DNA from: Branchiostoma floridae
Taxonomy: Eukaryota; Chordata; Leptocardii; Amphioxiformes; Branchiostomatidae
DNA: 21,042 bases
Direction: 5' to 3'
Assembly (NCBI RefSeq): GCF_000003815.2
Contig: NC_049995.1
Location: 5,878,640 to 5,899,681 of the forward strand
A model generated the notes under the pieces. The model saw nothing but the letters and a program-made list of their open reading frames with translations, was not told where the DNA came from and ran no database searches. The position numbers and the translations under genes are program-made. This document shows, piece after piece, positions 16,849 through 21,042 of the stretch. Each line of letters begins with the position of its first letter. The stretch's first letter is position 1.

Positions 16849-17700
16849 CTTAAAAAAAAGGAAGAAACATTAAAGCAAATATCAACACTTAAACAAAAAA
16901 TACAGCTTTAAAGCGCAATACACTTCAATGCACATTCTACATGCACCCCTCCCCACCGTCACGTTTGCATAACTTGCAGGGACCTTGCTTGCACATTTAT
17001 TAGTACAATTTTTCAACCTAAAGCACCAGTTTAATACTAATACGGACATCCAAGCCATTTACTGCGATTATTAGTGTACTCGCTGCTGGTTCTTAACATT
17101 TTTTTATCTTTCTAATCGAAGTGTTGGTCACAGTACGAAAGCTCCTCAGTCAGTGCAAGCGGGGTCATGTCCGGACACGGGAGATCACGAGACAGTGACC
17201 ATATCGGCTTTCATTATTGTGAAGACACAAGGTCGTGCATTTTAGCTAACATTTTTACGGTTTATAACATACGTAGGTTAAAATTTCCTAACTATGTCAC
17301 ACTGGTAACCTTTACAGACAAAAACCTGGCTGTAGTGAGAATGGACAAAAATTCTAGAAGTAAGCGGCAAAGATAGATGGCATCGTGCATGGGGGAGGGA
17401 TGCATGCGTTATCACTACACTGTGGTTACACTTGCTTGGATACCGTCAAAAAACGTACCGTAAATTCCTCTGAAGCGAAACTGAACACGGTGTTTCAGGT
17501 ACACAAGGTTTAGGACATGGTTGGAACATCAGATCCAGGCGGGTAGCTGCCGTTAACGCCGTGTAGAGGCTAAAAATCTCGACACTTGAACATTGAACCT
17601 GGACACACGCTGCCCTGTCGAACGCGACTTGTTTATCTCACTTTTTTCGTTGCTAAGGAAATTCCGCGCATGCGTACTGGTAAATGCAAATAGGCTTATT

Positions 17701-18051
17701 CCAAAGGAATTACGGTCATCCACCCTTTGGACGATTCCATTCTATGCCTTCATAAATACAAAAAAGGGAAATTTTTACCATTAACAGGAGTATGTTTAAA
17801 ACTCTTAGCCTAAAGCTATATTAGATATAAAAAAACAGCCAAGTCTTAACTCTAAAGAGACTTGGGTGCAAGAAGAGGTTAAACAGCGATAAATATATTC
17901 TTACACCCCCTGTGGTCTTGACATAGGATAACCCGGAGAGGCTATGTAAATAAGGTCATGCATGAACTGTGTACATATAGGGCTGTGAGCTCGAACTTTG
18001 TGGCAAACGCCGACTGTGTCTGACTGGAGAAACGTCTGTTATATTTTAAGA
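17701..18051 (+). promoter_or_regulatory. Upstream region of the plus-strand FABP-like gene
   Basis: 350 bp between the transposon's right end and the ATG. A TATA-like ACATATAGG lies at 17973-17981, about 75 nt upstream of the ATG. CCAAGTCT (17839-17846) and AGACTTGG (17858-17865) form an 8-bp stem with an 11-nt loop. CGGTCATCCACCC (17713-17725) is a copy of the word found in the neighbouring palindromic element. The promoter position is inferred from gene structure only. Confidence 0.4.
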
Positions 18052-18262
18052 ATGGCTGACTTTTCCGGCAAACGGCGTCCCGTAGAAGGACAAGAGAATG
18101 AGGAGAGTTTCATCAAGTTCTTTGCAGCTATGGGTGAGAGGGTTTCGTAATTTTTTGGTTATGTTTCCTGTGCCGTTTGTTTATGCGCGCGCGCGTGTGT
18201 GTGACTGTGTGTTATGTGTTCGTTTGTGTGCATGTCTATGTTTATTTGAATGTGTGTTTGTG

Positions 18263-18337
<75 letters not shown>

Positions 18338-18830
18338 GTAGCATCGTCAGCCATTAGATTTTCGTTCTTAGTGTGTAAAGAGAAACGTAGAATCAAAGGA
18401 CATATCACAAAGTAAAAAAGACTCATTAATCTACTTAAAACTTACCGGAATTCCAGTCTTTGTATTATTTTCTATGAATTTATAAGAGTTGGACAAAACT
18501 ACTCTGAACCTTATCGAGCTAAAAGGGTACGTGGGCATGGCCCTTTCATTTGAACTGGAACCATTCACGAGGTCAATGACCGTAAGAGCACAGTCGGGGT
18601 GAATGACCGCACGTCCATATACCTAACGGCGCGACCTGTTTAAACACGTACATTCTCATCTGCAGTTTTCAACTGCCCTATATTTTCCACTCTTGATTAT
18701 TCTCCATGCCGACTTACAGAATTTTAATTATCGTTTTACAGGTGCACCAAACCCCGAAATGGCCCAGAAACTGTTTAAGACGGCCGAACATAACGAAATC
18801 ATCGACAAGGGAGACACAGTCATCTTCAGG
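18052..18830 (+). CDS. FABP-like gene, paralogue; first two exons, continues beyond the window
   Basis: Exon 1 (18052-18133) starts at an ATG with A at -3 and G at +4 and reads MADFSGKRRPVEGQENEESF, then IKFFAAM and a split Gly before the donor GTGAGA. Exon 2 (18742-18830) follows a TTTTACAG acceptor, reads APNPEMAQKLFKTAEHNEII, then DKGDTVIFR, and ends at donor GTAGGT in phase 0. Exon 2 length (89 nt), both splice phases and the sequence match the minus-strand FABP-like gene. The family's near-invariant N-terminal Trp (GKW or, in the sister gene, GIW) is Arg here, and two extra residues follow. Later exons were not found up to 21042, so intron 2 exceeds 2.2 kb and contains the satellites listed below. 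The expected role is cytosolic lipid binding. The Trp loss could mean altered function. Confidence 0.78.
18184..18262 (+). repeat. Alternating purine-pyrimidine tract (GC then GT)
   Basis: GCGCGCGCGCGTGTGTGTG is followed by diverged TG-rich sequence. Such tracts can adopt Z-DNA. It starts 51 bp after the exon 1 donor, in intron 1 of the plus-strand FABP-like gene. Confidence 0.8.
18271..18335 (+). repeat. (AG)n microsatellite, 65 bp
   Basis: An unbroken purine tract, with mirror symmetry that could support triplex (H-DNA) structure. It lies directly after the GT-rich tract in intron 1. The open frames on both strands through it are repeat artefacts. Confidence 0.96.
18742..18830 (+). CDS. 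FABP-like paralogue, exon 2
   Basis: 89 nt, exactly the size of exon 2 in the minus-strand sister gene, with acceptor TTTTACAG and donor GTAGGT. Shared words are LFKT, EIIDK and V-I-(L/F)-R. Confidence 0.82.
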
Positions 18831-19000
18831 GTAGGTTTCTTCCTCAGGTTTTAACGACGGTCTTACGTATTTGACACGGTAATTGTGTAGTTTGCGGTTC
18901 CGAGCGTTGTATTTTGAGGCCGATAGCCCGGTTGCGCGTCGGTCGACGTTTTAGGTATCCGATGTCACGGTCACCTCTCGCTCGTTATTTTACGTTGCAA

Positions 19001-19276
19001 CGTCGCTGTTTGAAAACCGACATCGCTTTTTTGAAACCCGACGTCGAAGCTCTTTCGAAATCCGACGTCGGTTTTGAAAATACACGTCGCTTTCGAAAAC
19101 TGACGTCGGTTCTCAAAAACCACATCGCTTTGAACACCGACGTCGGTTTTGAAAAACCACATCGCTTTGAAAACCGACGTCGATTCTAAAAAACAACATC
19201 GCTTTGAAAACCGACGTCGGTTTTGAAAAACTACATCGCTTTGAAAACCGACGTCGGTTTTGAAAAACTACATCGA
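19001..19276 (+). repeat. 37-bp minisatellite centred on an 18-bp palindrome
   Basis: The start word ATCGCTTTG or its equivalent occurs at 19124, 19161, 19198, 19235 and (ending the array) 19272, exactly 37 bp apart. Copies further left are more degenerate and less regular. Each good unit contains AAAACCGACGTCGGTTTT, a perfect palindrome, followed by GAAAAACTAC. About seven units are present. They lie in intron 2 of the plus-strand FABP-like gene. The three overlapping open frames are repeat artefacts. Confidence 0.93.
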
Positions 19277-20427
19277 GGATTAACTCCAGGGGGAGGGGCC
19301 TTTTACACCTTTCATTCACACCAACCAAACACAGATGTGTATTTGTTATCAAACCCACCATGGATCGACTAGTTAGGCATATTGCCTGCCCTTACGCCCC
19401 AAACAGAGATTCGGTTCCGAGCAGTTGGGAAAAATTTGAGACTTACCTTGTTGGGGAGGGCGGACGAAAGACGCGGCACATAACAATGCCACAATTTTGC
19501 TCCCAAACCTCTGCAAGGAGCTTCCGACTGGTTTTGACGTGTTTTTTTTCAGGCGGTTTTGTCGGGCCTTCTTTTTTGTTTAAACACTTGGTTTGGCGAC
19601 ATAGCAAAATAAAAAAAACCCAAAAAAAAACAAAACCTTAAAACCAATCCTTCTGCGTGGGGAGCACATATCACCGTGAACTAAGCTATATTTACCTTAC
19701 ACTCCTACAGGGCAAACATTCTACATAGATGTGTATTACACTATGTGTATTATACTGTATCTCTCCAAGCAAAGGTTGCGCTTCGGCTGTTTTTCATTTG
19801 TTTTAGGCCTTTTTGTGGGGCTTTCAAATTTGTACAGGAGCCTTCATGTTCGCCGGCCAAACAGACGTGAAGAAAACAATACACAATAGAAAGCCCAGCA
19901 AAGAGACCCAAGTGAACACGTCAAAAACTGCCGAAAACACCTTTGCTTGGAGAGTACACTAACATGTCTAGACCAGTCAGTTGGCGGTGGTTGGAAGAAC
20001 ATTACTTACCTATAATGTCTCTTATCACGCCATGGAAGTATTGCTTTCACTAATCTAAGAGAATCGTTGCTGACTCACTTTGTATCAACTTATCTGGCGG
20101 AATCAGGTTGCTGTACATGTGCGAGCTTTGTGTGTGTGGTGCCTGTTGATGCGTTCATACTCTTCACACACACAATTAAAACACCAACACATGTGTTAGG
20201 ATGGGGGCGAGTGCGTGCACACCGCAGGAATACTTTTATTTGCCAAAGGTACAATCGTAACGAAAGGTCAAAGATCAAATTGAACACCGAAACATCAATA
20301 TCCAAAAGGGATCGTCAAACCGATTCCAAAGACATACGATTTTTCGTGATCACGTAAACCAAATTGTTAAACATTAGCATACATAGCTGCTTATGTTGTT
20401 TGCCAGCCACGAAAGTACGAAGGCCGA
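19277..20427 (+). other. Intronic stretch of the plus-strand FABP-like gene
   Basis: Contains a foldback element (19761-19954) and a related single arm (about 19527-19575). No exon resembling FABP exon 3 (RDIPFKVGEE-like) was found. The open frames at 19360-19641 and 20067-20357 have no recognisable domains. Confidence 0.55.
19761..19954. mobile_element. Foldback element with 16-bp perfect terminal inverted repeats
   Basis: CTCTCCAAGCAAAGGT (19761-19776) is exactly complementary to ACCTTTGCTTGGAGAG (19939-19954). Imperfect pairing continues inward for about 70 bp per arm (TTCGGC, GTTTTT, GGGCTTTC). There is no coding capacity and no clear target-site duplication. Confidence 0.75.
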
Positions 20428-21042
20428 AAAAGGGACGTTCGCCGACCTGATTTCGAATCCCCCCCCACACTCCCATCTATTACAAAAGTAGACGACCTGC
20501 TTTTAATAACGCCAAATTCCAATCAGCAGACGACCTGCTTTGGAAAACGCCCCCTTGACTATCAGCAGATGACCTGCTTTCTATAACGCCCCCTTGCCCA
20601 TAAGCAGACGACCTGCTTTCGATAACGCCCCCCTTGCCCATCAGCAGACGACCTGCTTTGGAAAACGCCCCCCTTGCCCATCAGCAGACGACCTGCTTTC
20701 GAATACGCCCCCCTTGCCCATCAGCAGACGACCTGCTTTGGAAAACGCCCCCCTTGCCCATAAGCAGACGACCTGCTTTCGATAACGCCCCCCTTGCCCA
20801 TCAGCAGACGACCTGCTTTGGAAAACGCCCCCCTTGCCCATCAGCAGACGACCTGCTTTCGAATACGCCCCCCTTGCCCATCAGCAGACGACCTGCTTTG
20901 GAAAACGCCCCCCTTGTCCATCAGCAGACGACCTGCTTTGGAAAACGCCCCCCTTGCCAATCAACAGACGACCTACTTTCAAATACGCCCCCCTTGCCCA
21001 TCAGCAGACGACCAGCTTTCGAATACGCCCCCCTGCACATCA
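20428..21042 (+). repeat. 40-bp satellite with 160-bp higher-order period, runs off the window
   Basis: About 15 units of the form CAGACGACCTGCTTT, a variable hexamer, CGCCCCCCTTGCCCATCAG. The variable hexamer cycles CGATAA, GGAAAA, CGAATA, GGAAAA over four units, and a TAAG for TCAG change recurs every 160 bp (20602 and 20762). Each unit has AGCAG and CTGCT flanking a 5-nt loop (AGCAGACGACCTGCT). The left edge is degenerate. Open frames across it exist only because 40 bp units cycle through three frames. Confidence 0.95.

Larger units (their letters stand above)
15045..17700. mobile_element. THAP-DDE DNA transposon, 2.66 kb
   Basis: Terminal inverted repeats: the left end (15045-15072) starts AATAAGCCTATTCGCAATTA, and the reverse complement of the right end (17673-17700) starts AATAAGCCTATTTGCATTTA. 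The outer 12 bases are identical and about 23 of 28 match. The interior encodes a minus-strand transposase remnant (15976-16848). This architecture fits Harbinger/ISL2EU-related elements, in which a DDE_Tnp_4 transposase carries an N-terminal THAP domain. No target-site duplication is obvious at either edge. Inside the left end is CCGCCATTTTGGG, a YY1-like word on the minus strand. A short plus-strand frame starting at 15376 (MDEEAEVYTHEELRH) is unrecognised. The element sits between the two divergent FABP-like genes. Confidence 0.72.

Noticed and set aside
13935-17958. Nuclear-receptor half-sites (GGGTCA minus at 13935-13940, AGGTCA plus at 17953-17958) upstream of both FABP-like genes
   Set aside because: Single six-base words are expected by chance, and neither forms a direct or inverted pair with a second half-site.
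18098-18426. Open frames across the (AG)n tract
   Set aside because: They translate a microsatellite. The real coding sequence here is exon 1 at 18052-18133 in another frame.
20594-20841. Repetitive open frames in the 40-bp satellite, possible repeat protein
   Set aside because: A 40-bp unit shifts frame each copy, and both strands give equally long frames, so this is an artefact of stop-poor repeats.
20428-21042. CRISPR-like array
   Set aside because: The whole 40-bp unit is conserved, with no unique spacers, and the context is an animal intron.
20428-21042. G-quadruplex array on the minus strand
   Set aside because: There is only one G-run per 40 bp, so the spacing is too wide for an ordinary quadruplex.

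Overview
The window looks like a stretch of an invertebrate animal genome, most likely a chordate such as amphioxus (Branchiostoma). This is inference from intron-containing animal genes, CR1-like and other LINE ends, a THAP-DDE transposon, many small palindromic elements and two runs of N. No organism-specific marker was found. Nothing prokaryotic or viral is present.

Three protein-coding loci can be supported. (1) A single-exon GNAT-type acetyltransferase on the minus strand at 2291-3262. (2) A five-exon fatty-acid-binding-protein (FABP/iLBP)-like gene on the minus strand at 9030-13849, assembled here by splice-site and homology reasoning: exons 13774-13849, 11183-11271, 10055-10150, 9150-9254 and probably 9030-9074, predicting about 136 residues. 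(3) A paralogue of it on the plus strand, of which only the first two exons (18052-18133 and 18742-18830) lie in the window. The two FABP-like genes are divergent, with start codons about 4.2 kb apart. Both share an intron (after the 89-nt exon) that the standard four-exon vertebrate FABP gene lacks.

The rest is repeat-rich. Between the divergent FABP-like promoters sits a 2.66-kb DNA transposon (15045-17700) with matching terminal inverted repeats and a broken THAP-DDE transposase. Beside it is a 117-bp palindromic element. The minus-strand FABP-like gene carries, in its introns, a 164-bp foldback element, a duplicated (ACTC)n block, a (CA)n tract, a pogo/Tigger-like foldback element, two assembly gaps, a LINE 3' end with a 3' stem-loop, another LINE 3' end on the minus strand, and a relic copy of its own first exon. 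Intron 2 of the plus-strand gene holds a 37-bp minisatellite built on a perfect 18-bp palindrome, a 16-bp terminal-inverted-repeat element, and a 40-bp satellite with a 160-bp higher-order period that runs off the window edge.

The first 2.3 kb, the interval 3.3-7.9 kb and much of 8.2-9.0 kb show no credible genes, only dispersed repeats and LINE debris. Short open frames there look like chance or repeat-derived frames.
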